In this document: in pieces, positions 52,537 to 61,310 of the stretch | Layout: each line of letters begins with the position of its first letter | How positions within the stretch are numbered: the first letter of the stretch is position 1 | From: Vibrio furnissii CIP 102972 | Lineage (GTDB): Bacteria > Pseudomonadota > Gammaproteobacteria > Enterobacterales > Vibrionaceae | Length of the DNA: 64,000 bases | NCBI RefSeq assembly: GCF_000176175.1 | Contig: NZ_ACZP01000014.1 | Coordinates: 1,426,001 to 1,490,000, forward strand | Reading direction: 5' to 3' | Translations under genes and position numbers: made by a program | The notes under the pieces: model-generated | What the model saw: the letters and a program-made list of their open reading frames with translations, nothing else | Told to the model about the DNA's origin: nothing | Database searches by the model: none

Positions 52537-54198
52537 TTAGGTGGAATGATTCACGTAACAGACGGAAAAAGGCACGTTTAAGCGGGTAAATTGCGCCATC
52601 CAACGCCACTGATTGTCTTGTAATTTATCGCCCGGGCCTTTGACTTCTATCCATTCAAATTGCCCGTCTTTGAACACAATCAAATCGGGCATGCCGTTAC
52701 GATAGAGTTTGAGGTCGCTCAATTGAACGCGAAATAGTTCGGCGAGCAGTGACCTTGGCAGCGCTTGGTCGGTTAACGTAAACAAGGTTTCATCACAGTT
52801 GGCCCACAATACGAATGGGTTTGCGAAGGCGTATTTTTCTTGCCAGCGTGCCCATAACGGTGCAACGCCACTGCACGCCAATTGTTCAAAGGCGGCTTGA
52901 ATCCATGGTTCGCGTTTGGCGATGAAATCGTCGTGATACAAATCCAGCGGTGCGTGTTGATAGCGGTTGAGAAAGGCGCCTTCCACTGGTGCGAATACCG
53001 CGTCCCAAAAACAGAGGCCGAAGAGGGTATTGAGAAACTGATTCTCCAAGTAATAGACCTGATAACCCTGTTGCTCGAAGTGAGATTTCACCGCCAGTTC
53101 GACCCGCTGCTGAGATAAATCCAGCGTAAGATGCCGCGTTTGATGGTTCGGCTTGGCGCTGCGAGGCACGGTTTGACCTTGTAAACGTAACACGCGCTGC
53201 TTGAGCTTTTCGGCCACTTCAAATTCGGAATGGTTACGTGGTTGAGACAACATATTCGTGACAATGTCACTCATGGCATCCACACGTTGCAGCTTATCCA
53301 GAATTCGCGCTTGTCGTTCACGAGTGGGCATGACTTCGGTTTGACGATAGAGCGCCAAGGCAGCGTCAAATGCACTGTGCCGCTCGTAATCGCGTGCTAA
53401 CTGATTCATGACATGCTGACGCTTTCGCTCCACATAAGGGTGGTCACAAGCGCTTGGTAGCAACGTCACCCAATCGTCTAGCTCGCAGGGCGTCGGTTTG
53501 GGACAGGTTTCGTAATGCGCTTGAATATGGGTTAAGCGCCGCAGGACATCCACCTGGTCGCGATGCTGAAAGAAGCGGCGTTCGCGGCTGAGTTGATAGT
53601 CTTCGAATTGATTTAGGCCAAGGTCGTCGAGTACAAACTGTGAAAAATCTTGATGTGTGTTGGCAAAAAATAGGATCAACAACAGTGCAATCATTTCGCC
53701 TTGATTGAGATAGATGACTGTAAACGGCAGTGATACCGGCTGAGTGGGTGGCTCGTCTTGCAGCGCGGCAATCAGGGCCTCTTTTTTCAACTGCTTGGGC
53801 AGGTGGGGGTAACACGTGATGAGCTCAGCTTTGGTCAGTAGCTCACGGGCTAACGTTGCCGCATCGATGTCTGGGTTCAACACCACAAAACCGCTCTCAG
53901 CCAACTCTTGGCACGCTTGGGCTTGATGGCGGATTTCCCGATATTCAGTTTTGTCACTGCGAAACCAATTGCCTTTGCGTGACAACAAGCGAACCAGCAG
54001 ACACTGCGCATCGTGGGACAGGCGATCAAAATCGTGCAACCAGCGCTGCTCATCACTGTGCAATAAATCAAAATACCACTCTGTCGCATGAGCGGTCAGC
54101 TTCTTAAAGTTCGTCAGGTAATAATCGTCGGGCAAAACGGGCAGTGTGGGCATGAAGTCTCTGTTGTTCGGCATTGCGCTTAAGGTGTCAGTCATCAT
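52537..54198 (-). CDS. FAN1-like VRR-NUC domain nuclease
   Basis: A 553-residue protein with a C-terminal VRR-NUC nuclease domain: GMPDLIVF, then EWIEVKGPGDKLQDNQ, giving the PD-ExK set Asp505, Glu518 and Lys520. N-terminal FKKLTAHATEWYFDLLHSDEQRWL and SRKGNWFRSDKTEY (a SAP-like DNA-binding part), followed by helical repeats, match bacterial FAN1, a 5' flap and interstrand cross-link repair nuclease. Two adjacent ATG codons open the frame; either may be used. It is divergent from the DUF3332 lipoprotein gene. Confidence 0.9.
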   Translation of the reverse strand: MMTDTLSAMPNNRDFMPTLPVLPDDYYLTNFKKLTAHATEWYFDLLHSDEQRWLHDFDRLSHDAQCLLVRLLSRKGNWFRSDKTEYREIRHQAQACQELAESGFVVLNPDIDAATLARELLTKAELITCYPHLPKQLKKEALIAALQDEPPTQPVSLPFTVIYLNQGEMIALLLILFFANTHQDFSQFVLDDLGLNQFEDYQLSRERRFFQHRDQVDVLRRLTHIQAHYETCPKPTPCELDDWVTLLPSACDHPYVERKRQHVMNQLARDYERHSAFDAALALYRQTEVMPTRERQARILDKLQRVDAMSDIVTNMLSQPRNHSEFEVAEKLKQRVLRLQGQTVPRSAKPNHQTRHLTLDLSQQRVELAVKSHFEQQGYQVYYLENQFLNTLFGLCFWDAVFAPVEGAFLNRYQHAPLDLYHDDFIAKREPWIQAAFEQLACSGVAPLWARWQEKYAFANPFVLWANCDETLFTLTDQALPRSLLAELFRVQLSDLKLYRNGMPDLIVFKDGQFEWIEVKGPGDKLQDNQWRWMAQFTRLNVPFSVCYVNHST

Positions 54199-54428
54199 AG
54201 CGCGTCAGAAGGAGAAGTTCAGCGTGAGATGAGTCGATGGCCTTTGATTTGAACGATTGAAGGTGAGGGCGGTGAACGCCGCACTTTTCATCACCAACAC
54301 GTTGCATTTGTTCTCAAAGCAGAACCACGGTTCAAAAAAAACACGATTTTCGTGGAAAAGCCAAACACATGTATGCCGATGGTCTACCTTGAATAAGGGA
54401 AACAACAACAAAATCAGTGGTGAAGGAT

Positions 54429-54971
54429 ATGAAACGTAAATCGTTAGTGATGGCAATGGCCGTCGGCTTAGGCATTAGCTCTTTAACCGGTTGTATGGGA
54501 CAAATGGCAACGACGGGTCTTGTGACCAAGTTTAACTTAGAAGTGGTGGATAACCGCTACGGTCGTGAAGGCCTGTTCTTGTTACTCTCGCCTGTGTACG
54601 GTATTGCCTCAATTGTTGACCTCTTTATCGTCAATGCCGTGGAGTTCTGGACCGGTACCAACCCCATCTCAGGCAAATCACCTGCAGTGGTCGATAAACC
54701 GGCTGATACCATGTTAAAAGTGAACGACAAATTGGATAGCTCGTTGACGGATACGCCACTCGGTAATCACTCCACCATCAAAGACACCCAATGGAAACAG
54801 ATTGACGAACACACCATTGAGATGGATGTGACCTACCTCGATGGCAAACAAGAAACACTGCGCGGTCAGAAAATGGAAGCGGGCGTGGCGTTTTATGTGA
54901 ATAACGAATACGTCACGACGGTATCCAATCAAGAGCTAGAGAACTACGTCGCGACGACGCGTCTGCAATAA
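54429..54971 (+). CDS. DUF3332 lipoprotein
   Basis: A 180-residue protein from the ATG at 54429, which has GAAGGA upstream. The signal peptide ends in a lipobox (SSLTGC, Cys near 22), so it should be lipid-anchored. The body has FNLEVVDNRYGREGLFLLLSPVYGIASIVDLFIVNAVEFWTG, typical of DUF3332, then a C-terminal beta-rich part. No function is known. Stand-alone gene with terminator. Confidence 0.88.
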   Translation: MKRKSLVMAMAVGLGISSLTGCMGQMATTGLVTKFNLEVVDNRYGREGLFLLLSPVYGIASIVDLFIVNAVEFWTGTNPISGKSPAVVDKPADTMLKVNDKLDSSLTDTPLGNHSTIKDTQWKQIDEHTIEMDVTYLDGKQETLRGQKMEAGVAFYVNNEYVTTVSNQELENYVATTRLQ

Positions 54972-54995
54972 ACAACGCAGCTCATGCTGATAACC

Positions 54996-55019
54996 CAAAG
55001 CCTCCCTGTGGAGGCTTTG
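54996..55019 (+). terminator. Terminator after the DUF3332 gene
   Basis: Perfect 10-bp stem CAAAGCCTCC/GGAGGCTTTG with a 4-base loop; a T run follows after three bases. Confidence 0.8.
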
Positions 55020-55253
55020 ATGTTTTTTGAAGAAATAAACAATTTGTCCTGTTGGTGAATGTGCCCGCCATTGGTTGACGTTGGTGGATGTCGGGTGATG
55101 TTGGTTGATAAAACACCAACGCTTCCGCGAAAACGTCCAATTCCTAACTCGCTGATGTACAATTGTTTATTAACTATGCAAACGACCGCAATTTAGTAAA
55201 AAAACGGTTTTCTTTTTCTGAGCCTGTGGCATATTAGACCCATCGCTTCGATG

Positions 55254-55329
<76 letters not shown>

Positions 55330-55798
55330 AGTGCTTTCCTTGATACAACATCCCTAAGTTTTAATCAGTCCCCTCACGCTTCATTGCGTGTTTTGTCGTA
55401 TCTGCCGTTTGGCAAATCTTCTCTTAGCCCTCGCTCTCTCATTCACTCTATGCCTTAAGCTTTGGATGGAACCCTTGATCCGGTTTGGCGTTCATGCAGA
55501 CGCCTCGCATCAACATCGCCTCCTTATCATCATCGTCCCTCAAGACTTTGCCCTAAATTAGACATTCGATACTTGGCTGCCGTCGTTCGTGGAACGTTTC
55601 TCGTTCGATAGGCTTTCAATGTGCAGGATATTTCTGAATGTCACTTTGTGTTTGCGTTGAATTCATGATTCTAAAAAAAAGATTTGCTCAGGAAGAATAG
55701 GCAATAAGTCGAGACAATCTTGCTACAGGTTCAGGGGATTCCTTTGACACAATAGCGCTATCGAAACGCCAATTCACTGTTTTACGGAGACGTTAATC
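55330..55798. other. Non-coding stretch after tRNA-Gly
   Basis: About 470 bases with no supported gene on either strand, C/T-rich on the plus strand. The last ~130 bases (AT-rich, with GGAG before the next ATG) should hold the promoter and leader of the Tat hydrolase gene. No repeat of the tRNA 3' end was found here. Confidence 0.5.
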
Positions 55799-56908
55799 AT
55801 GACAACACAACACGAAATGACCGCCGCTGCCAACGCAGAAAAAGCGCCAAATGAAGGACGTCGTGACGTACTCAAATTAACCGGCGCAGGCTTAGTTGCA
55901 TTAGGAGTAGGCTCAATGACTTCACACAAAGTAATGGCACAAACCGAACTCACCTTAGGTGATGAATGGGATAAAACCTTCGCGAAAAGCGACAAAGTTG
56001 ACCACAAGAAAGTGACCTTCAAAAACCGTTACGGCATTACGCTTGCGGCCGATGTGTATCAACCGAAACAAACCCATGGAAAACTGGCGGCATTGGTGAT
56101 CAGTGGCCCGTTTGGTGCAGTGAAAGAGCAGTCTTCCGGTTTGTATGCACAGACCATGGCTGAGCGTGGCTTCCTAACCATCGCCTTTGACCCGTCTTAC
56201 ACCGGTGAAAGTGGCGGCGAACCGCGCAATGTGGCGTCTCCAGACATCAACACTGAAGATTTCAGCGCTGCTGTTGATTTTGTGGGGCTACTACCAAATG
56301 TTGATCGCGAACGCATTGGTGTCATTGGTATTTGTGGCTGGGGTGGCATGGCTCTGAACGCTGTTGCCATCGACAAACGTGTGAAAGCCGTTGTTGCGAG
56401 CACCATGTATGACATGACACGCGTGATGTCTAAAGGCTATAACGACAGCGTGACGCTGGAGCAACGCACACAAGCTTTGACGCAACTCGGCCAACAACGT
56501 TGGGCAGATGCCGAGCAAGGTGAACCCGCTTATGGCCCAGTATCGCTTGAGTTAAAAGGGGGAGAGCCACAATTTGTGGTGGAGTATGCAGCGTACTACA
56601 AATCGCTTGAACGTGGCTTCCATCCACGCGCGGTGAATTCGAACGCTGCTTGGACACTGACCACGCCACTGTCGTTTATGAACATGCCGATTTTGACTTA
56701 CATCGCCGAGATCTCACCGCGTCCGGTGTTATTCATTCATGGTGAAAATGCGCATTCTCGCTATTTCAGCGAAACTGCGTACGAAGCGGCCGCCGAACCG
56801 AAAGAACTGATGATCATTCCGGGTGCGAACCATACCGATTTGTACGATCAAATGGACGTGATCCCGTTCGATAAAATGACGTCATTTTTTCAATCGCATC
56901 TTGCATAA
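55799..56908 (+). CDS. Tat-exported alpha/beta hydrolase (dienelactone hydrolase-like)
   Basis: A 369-residue protein with a twin-arginine signal (GRRDVLKLTGAGLVALGVGS, about 20-39) cut near MAQ. The hydrolase core runs from about 70 to 368. The nucleophile elbow GICGWGG has Cys179 where most relatives have Ser, as in dienelactone hydrolases and YcjY-like proteins. FIHGENAHSRYF and PGANHTDLYD supply the acid and His. Export to the periplasm folded is expected. Substrate unknown. Monocistronic. Confidence 0.88.
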   Translation: MTTQHEMTAAANAEKAPNEGRRDVLKLTGAGLVALGVGSMTSHKVMAQTELTLGDEWDKTFAKSDKVDHKKVTFKNRYGITLAADVYQPKQTHGKLAALVISGPFGAVKEQSSGLYAQTMAERGFLTIAFDPSYTGESGGEPRNVASPDINTEDFSAAVDFVGLLPNVDRERIGVIGICGWGGMALNAVAIDKRVKAVVASTMYDMTRVMSKGYNDSVTLEQRTQALTQLGQQRWADAEQGEPAYGPVSLELKGGEPQFVVEYAAYYKSLERGFHPRAVNSNAAWTLTTPLSFMNMPILTYIAEISPRPVLFIHGENAHSRYFSETAYEAAAEPKELMIIPGANHTDLYDQMDVIPFDKMTSFFQSHLA

Positions 56909-56920
56909 AAAATAGGTTAA

Positions 56921-56964
56921 ACTATTGCCAGCTCAAGGCTAGTCAGGTTTTGGCTGGCAATAGT
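56921..56964. repeat. 12-bp perfect inverted repeat after the hydrolase gene
   Basis: ACTATTGCCAGC (56921-56932) and GCTGGCAATAGT (56953-56964) with a 20-base loop. It starts 13 bases after the stop codon and lacks a T tract, so it may be a terminator-like stem, an RNA-stability element or an operator. Confidence 0.7.
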
Positions 56965-57128
56965 ACGAAAGTACCAAATCTAACTCTAATAAAAAATAAC
57001 CTATTCATTTTTCTAATAAAGTCATTCAAGATTCTACACAAATAGCGATATTCTCAAATGGTATGATTCAGTGAATCAAACCCTGAAACAACTTTATGAA
57101 AAATACGGTTAGTTGAGGTTGCTATTCA

Positions 57129-57740
57129 ATGGAAACACCTAACGACAAAGTCGTCATAAACTCTCGCTTTCTGTTCGATGCGGTCGAAAAAAGCTTAACG
57201 GATGCGTACGACGAAAAAATCATTATTGGCGACAATGAATCCAGAATTCTGACGCTACTGACCAGCCATCCCAATGCGGTGCTGAGTCGAGAAGATATTT
57301 ATCAACAGGTGTGGGTTGAACGCGGCAACAAAGTTGATGATTCCAGCTTAACGCAGTCTATTTCGTTACTGCGTAAGGTGTTGGGAGATAAGGCCACAAA
57401 TCCCGAATACATTAAAACAGAAGCGCGCATTGGTTATCGTTTCATTGCGCCAGTCGATCCGGTGTATTCAGTCATTCCACTGGAAGAGTTGGTGGAAGTG
57501 ACGGAGCAAAACGTGCAGCCTGCGGCGAATACGCGTCAGACGCCGGCTTATCCCGAACAGCGCTACATCAATAGTGAATTTCGGTTGAACGATGACGAGA
57601 TGCAGCGTTTTCCATCAACCCGTTGCTTGTCACAGCTCATCACGCCACTGATGGTCACCTTGATCACGGCGTTATTGCTGCTGGATTTTAATGGCGCGCA
57701 AAGCATGCTCTCTTTCCTTTATCGTCGCATTCTTGAGTAG
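57129..57740 (+). CDS. ToxR-like membrane-anchored winged-helix protein
   Basis: A 203-residue protein. Residues about 8-112 form an OmpR/ToxR-type winged helix (RILTLLTSHPNAVLSREDIYQQVWVERGNKVDDSSLTQSISLLRKVLGDKATNPEYIKTEARIGYRFIA). A linker of ~60 residues leads to one membrane helix (about 172-188: PLMVTLITALLLLDF), leaving only ~15 residues outside. Such short-tailed ToxR relatives usually need a partner sensor, but none is adjacent. The ribosome site is weak. Target unknown. Confidence 0.87.
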   Translation: METPNDKVVINSRFLFDAVEKSLTDAYDEKIIIGDNESRILTLLTSHPNAVLSREDIYQQVWVERGNKVDDSSLTQSISLLRKVLGDKATNPEYIKTEARIGYRFIAPVDPVYSVIPLEELVEVTEQNVQPAANTRQTPAYPEQRYINSEFRLNDDEMQRFPSTRCLSQLITPLMVTLITALLLLDFNGAQSMLSFLYRRILE

Positions 57741-57787
57741 CCATGCAGCAAGTGAAATGAAATCCGCTTGTGTTGATAGCAGATAAA

Positions 57788-57811
57788 CAAAAGGGCCTTT
57801 CGGCCCTTTTT
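57788..57811. terminator. Bidirectional terminator between the ToxR-like gene and the methyltransferase gene
   Basis: Stem AAAAGGGCC/GGCCCTTTT with a 4-base loop and T run; serves both convergent genes. Confidence 0.88.
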
Positions 57812-57815
57812 CGCT

Positions 57816-58334
57816 TTACGCGAGCGTTTTTACTTTTAAACGGTTTTTGTTGTCGCGATTGGCCGTGATTTGCGCTTGATCGTCGATCGTACCGAGCGTT
57901 TTCGCTAATCGGTCGTACATCACCACATTGACTGTTGCCGCAAGGTTCATACAGCCGTTTGTTGGAACGTAAACCACGTGATGCGCTTGGTCGACCACGT
58001 CTTGTGGCAGCGATCCGTCCTCTGGGCCAAACAGATAAATCGCGTTTTGCGGATGGACAAATTGGGGCAGTGCGGTGGCACCAACCACCAACTCGACACA
58101 GACGATCTCAACATCCGGAGCAAGGTCCGCGGTCAGGTCTTCCATCTCCACAAGGGCGATCCGTGCTTTGCTGTTGTGCGTGTCGGTCTGAAATTTCACT
58201 GCGCGATTATAACGTGTGCCGTTGTAACGCACTTGCGTTGCGTTGTAGCAACCGGCAGCGCGCATCACTGCGCCGACATTGGTTGGACTTTTCGGATTGC
58301 TCAATCCAATGATGACCGTTGATTGTGTTGTCAT
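57816..58334 (-). CDS. SpoU-family RNA 2'-O-methyltransferase
   Basis: A 172-residue SPOUT/SpoU methyltransferase from the ATG ending at 58334; the frame extends to a TTG at 58361. Motif 1 is GLSNPKSPTNVGAVMRAAGCYN, motif 2 AIYLFGPEDGSLPQDVV, and motif 3 VYVPTNGCMNLAATVNVVMYDRL, which form the knotted SAM site. It is shorter than TrmJ and TrmH and has no extra RNA-binding domain. Target RNA is not evident. The terminator on its 3' side is shared with the ToxR-like gene. Confidence 0.9.
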   Translation of the reverse strand: MTTQSTVIIGLSNPKSPTNVGAVMRAAGCYNATQVRYNGTRYNRAVKFQTDTHNSKARIALVEMEDLTADLAPDVEIVCVELVVGATALPQFVHPQNAIYLFGPEDGSLPQDVVDQAHHVVYVPTNGCMNLAATVNVVMYDRLAKTLGTIDDQAQITANRDNKNRLKVKTLA

Positions 58335-58560
58335 GACGGGGGTTCTACTTCTGTATTGCAATTGGAGCGATTGCTCGCGAATGGCGGGATTATCGCTCTT
58401 ACGCCCGCGAAGTGCTAGGCCAGATGGCGTTTTACGTATTTGAGAGTACGAATGAGGCGAATAAAATAGCTAAACGAATCGCATGATGATTTGATTAAGT
58501 GGTTTAATCGCATTATATTTTGATGTGAATAACGATAACTTTCGCATCAGAGGTCGCATT

Positions 58561-59673
58561 ATGTGGATTTGGCAGCAGGACAACTGGCCGCACTTCACCT
58601 GGGATTCCAACACGGTCGCCCCGATGGTGAGACAAACACGTCTGAATCAAGGCATTCTGCTGGGAAAAATCACCAGCCAGTCACCTGATCAAAAACAGAG
58701 CATGCTGGATACCTTACTGGCGAACATCGTGCATTCCAGTGCGATTGAAGGGGAGACCCTCAACGCTTTCTCTGTGCGCTCCTCATTGGCTAACCGACTC
58801 GGTTTGACGGAAGAAAGACCGTTTCCTACGACAGAACAAACCGATGGTTTGGCGGAAATCATGCTCGATGCGGTGGAAAATTTGGATGCACCGCTGACAT
58901 TAGAACGCCTATTGCACTGGCATGATCGATTGTTTCCCGAAGGCTACACGCTGTTTAATCCTGTCGTTGGCGGCCAACTTCGAGGTGACGCGCCGATGCA
59001 GGTGGTGTCTGGACGCATTGATAAGCCGACGATCCATTTTGAAGCGCCGGCTCGGGCGCGTTTGGACCAAGAGCTGGCCACGTTCATCGCGTGGTTTAAT
59101 GACTCAAAACACGAAGCGTCGCTTGATCCGCTGATCCGCGCTGCCATTACCCATGTGTGGTTTGTGACGCTGCACCCGCTAGATGACGGTAACGGCCGCA
59201 TCACACGGTTGCTGACTGACTTGGCGCTGGCGCAAGCTGAACAACAATCGGTGCGCTTTTATGCCATGTCGGTGTGTATTCTTGCCAACCGTAAAAGTTA
59301 TTACGACATCCTAGAGCAAACGCAAAAAGGCGACTTAGACATCACCGCTTGGCTGGTGTGGTTCTTCAATACATTGGACGAAACCTTTGCTGAGGTACTG
59401 AAAGAGATCGATCAAACCCTATTTAAAACTCATTTTTGGCGCAACGTGGATCAAACCAAATTAACCGCCGAGCAAGCCAAAGTGCTCAATCGAATGCTGG
59501 ATGGCGATTTTGAGCAGGGCATCAACACCTCGCAATACCACAAAGTAGCAAAAGTCAGTAAACCCACCGCGACCCGTCATTTGGCCGCGCTGGTGGAATT
59601 GGGCTGCTTAGTCAAATCCGACGCTGGCGGTCGAAGTACTCGATACCAATTAGCGACCTCATACCCAATATAA
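58561..59673 (+). CDS. Fic-domain protein with N-terminal DUF4172 and C-terminal winged helix
   Basis: A 370-residue protein from the ATG at 58561 (AGAGG upstream). The N-terminal ~75 residues are DUF4172-like. The inhibitory helix motif SSAIEG (59-64) is in the same chain (class II). The Fic core motif HPLDDGNGRITR (205-216) has the catalytic His, phosphate-binding Gly/Asn and Arg. The C-terminal part (about 310-370) is a winged helix (QYHKVAKVSKPTATRHLAALVELG). Expected to AMPylate a protein, self-restrained. Target unknown. Confidence 0.9.
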   Translation: MWIWQQDNWPHFTWDSNTVAPMVRQTRLNQGILLGKITSQSPDQKQSMLDTLLANIVHSSAIEGETLNAFSVRSSLANRLGLTEERPFPTTEQTDGLAEIMLDAVENLDAPLTLERLLHWHDRLFPEGYTLFNPVVGGQLRGDAPMQVVSGRIDKPTIHFEAPARARLDQELATFIAWFNDSKHEASLDPLIRAAITHVWFVTLHPLDDGNGRITRLLTDLALAQAEQQSVRFYAMSVCILANRKSYYDILEQTQKGDLDITAWLVWFFNTLDETFAEVLKEIDQTLFKTHFWRNVDQTKLTAEQAKVLNRMLDGDFEQGINTSQYHKVAKVSKPTATRHLAALVELGCLVKSDAGGRSTRYQLATSYPI

Positions 59674-59832
59674 GTCTTATTTCATTCAATTATATGCCTT
59701 GAATTTGATATAGCGTCGACTATTCAAAAGTGGAACTCTGTATAGTAAATGCAAGTGAAAACATGCAGTTAACTATTAAGGTTCTCAATGAATCTCGAGC
59801 AATAGGACGCGATGATCAATGAAAGGAAAGGT

Positions 59833-59982
59833 ATGAGAGTGTTTGGTCACATCCAGGATGTGAGCGTCGGGGATATTTTCGAAAACCGAATTGAACTGGC
59901 AAAAAGCGGCATTCATCCGCCGACGCAAGCTGGTATCAGCGGCGGAGCAAAAGAGGATGCTGATTCAAGAGCGCTTGAGTGA
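59833..59982 (+). pseudogene. Truncated YDG/SRA-domain protein
   Basis: A 49-codon frame with a good ribosome site (AGGAAAGG). Its first 45 residues read as the start of a YDG/SRA domain: FGHIQDVSVGDIFENRIEL, then KSGIHPPTQAGISGG and ADS. In complete proteins this continues into an IVLSGGY-type segment; here it changes to RALE and stops. Full bacterial SRA proteins recognise modified bases in DNA and often carry an HNH nuclease. This is probably the 5' remnant of such a gene after deletion. Confidence 0.6.
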
Positions 59983-60088
59983 AGAATTAGAAGCCGCGGG
60001 CCTTGAAATCAAAAAACAGTTCAGTGATTTGAAAGGCACTCCGTTTGGTGACGGCGATGAAATGGCTTTTGTCATCGGCCATAAGTAA
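59957..60088 (+). CDS. Small hypothetical frame overlapping the SRA remnant
   Basis: A 43-codon frame (ATG at 59957) in another phase, overlapping the end of the SRA remnant by 26 bases. It is charged and helical (ERLSEELEAAGLEIKKQFSDLK) and ends FVIGHK before a terminator. It may be the 3' remnant of a different gene joined by the deletion, or a real small protein. No family is recognised. Confidence 0.35.
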   Translation: MLIQERLSEELEAAGLEIKKQFSDLKGTPFGDGDEMAFVIGHK

Positions 60089-60111
60089 TCCGTTCTTAGC
60101 GGTTTGACGTG

Positions 60112-60133
60112 AAGGGGCTTTTGGCCCCTTTTT
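60112..60133 (+). terminator. Terminator after the SRA remnant region
   Basis: Stem AAGGGGC/GCCCCTT with a 5-base loop followed by TTT. Confidence 0.75.
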
Positions 60134-60437
60134 CACGCCGGATTCTATACAGGGTTTTGACGAGGGGAAAGGCGCATCACGTGATAGACTTTCGCTTCAA
60201 ACCTTGGATAAACTATTGCGATATCAATGTCTCATCGCGTTATTGATGGCATGCTGCGCAGCCGACGCATACCCGTGCCTCAAGCGAATGTCACTCAACC
60301 AAGCGTTTTCGGCGGAGGCTTGCACAATTTTCAACGGCGACCCACCACGTAGTTGGCCGTGTTCTCAATACGGGTCTTTTGGGTCGCATATGGTTTCACA
60401 CCCTTTCGGTGTCTATTGAAAAGAATTAAGGATCGTT

Positions 60438-60881
60438 ATGATTGATTTTTCTACGTTACCTGATGAAAGCTCAAAACGCTTTATCGCGGTATTGAATAAA
60501 AAAGTGGAGATGGGACGCCTGTTTAACGCGCTGGGCCACATGACAGCGGGGCTAGTCGGTCAAATTGAAGCGGTCGATGACCTTTGTTTTCTACAATATC
60601 AAGATAAAGATGGCGGCACGCATCCGTCCATTTCTCATTATCCTTTCATCGTCTTGAAAGCAGACAACTCCAATAAAATTCGAAAAGTGCGTGAAGAACT
60701 ACTGCAACGCGGTCTTCCATTCACGGATTTTACACACACCATGATTGTCGGCTCGTCTGAAGAGCAAGTGAATGCGACCGCAGAAACTGCAGAACAGGAT
60801 CTCGAATACTTTGGTATCTGTATGTTTGGTGATGCCGCTGAGCTGAAAGAGTTCACCGATAAGTTCAGCTTGTTTAAGTAA
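60438..60881 (+). CDS. DUF2000-family protein
   Basis: A 147-residue protein of DUF2000, whose fold resembles peptidyl-tRNA hydrolase 2. Features: RFIAVLNKKVEMGRLFNALGHMTAGLVGQ (14-42), HYPFIVLKADNSNKIRKVREEL, and FTDFTHTMIVGSSEEQ. Start ATG has AAGGA upstream. No enzymatic activity is assigned to the family. Stand-alone gene, ends at a terminator. Confidence 0.85.
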   Translation: MIDFSTLPDESSKRFIAVLNKKVEMGRLFNALGHMTAGLVGQIEAVDDLCFLQYQDKDGGTHPSISHYPFIVLKADNSNKIRKVREELLQRGLPFTDFTHTMIVGSSEEQVNATAETAEQDLEYFGICMFGDAAELKEFTDKFSLFK

Positions 60882-60906
60882 GGGTGACTTGAATCTCATT
60901 GCCCCC

Positions 60907-60933
60907 AAAAGCCCGGCATTGACCGGGCTTTTT
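60907..60933 (+). terminator. Terminator after the DUF2000 gene
   Basis: Stem AAAAGCCCGG/CCGGGCTTTT with a 6-base loop and T run. It is almost the same as the hairpin at 61753-61779. Confidence 0.9.
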
Positions 60934-61310
60934 AACGCGTATAAATCAGCCATTTTAGTGTCTGATATCGAAAAAATGGTGATGCCGAAAATTAGCAGAC
61001 AACATCGTCGAATGGCCTCACAACCCGGCGAATTAAAGGCGCTGTGAACGCGTTTGCTTTGTGATATTTCAAACCGTTAGCACGGAGTCACACCGAGCGT
61101 GACCGTTTAAGAATAGTTACAAACAATGCGCCATTCAGCGTTCGATGAACATTGACCTTGTGACTACAATCGTTAACTATGTAATTGATTTTACGTCATA
61201 AGGAAGTCAATCGTCATCAACAGGTTCAATGGAATTCATGGTGACATTGTCACGTTTCGGTTGTTCACGGGTAACCGGGTTTCGAAATTCAACACAGAGC
61301 GAGTAAAGGA
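60934..61310. other. Non-coding stretch before the GNAT gene
   Basis: About 375 bases without a supported gene. The only clear element is a 13-bp palindrome GTGACATTGTCAC at 61241-61253, 58 bases before the GNAT start, which may be an operator. Confidence 0.45.

Noticed and set aside
60204..60419. A 71-codon plus-strand frame with a hydrophobic start and several cysteines upstream of the DUF2000 gene
   Set aside because: It starts at TTG without a ribosome site, its composition looks like chance translation, and no family is recognised.
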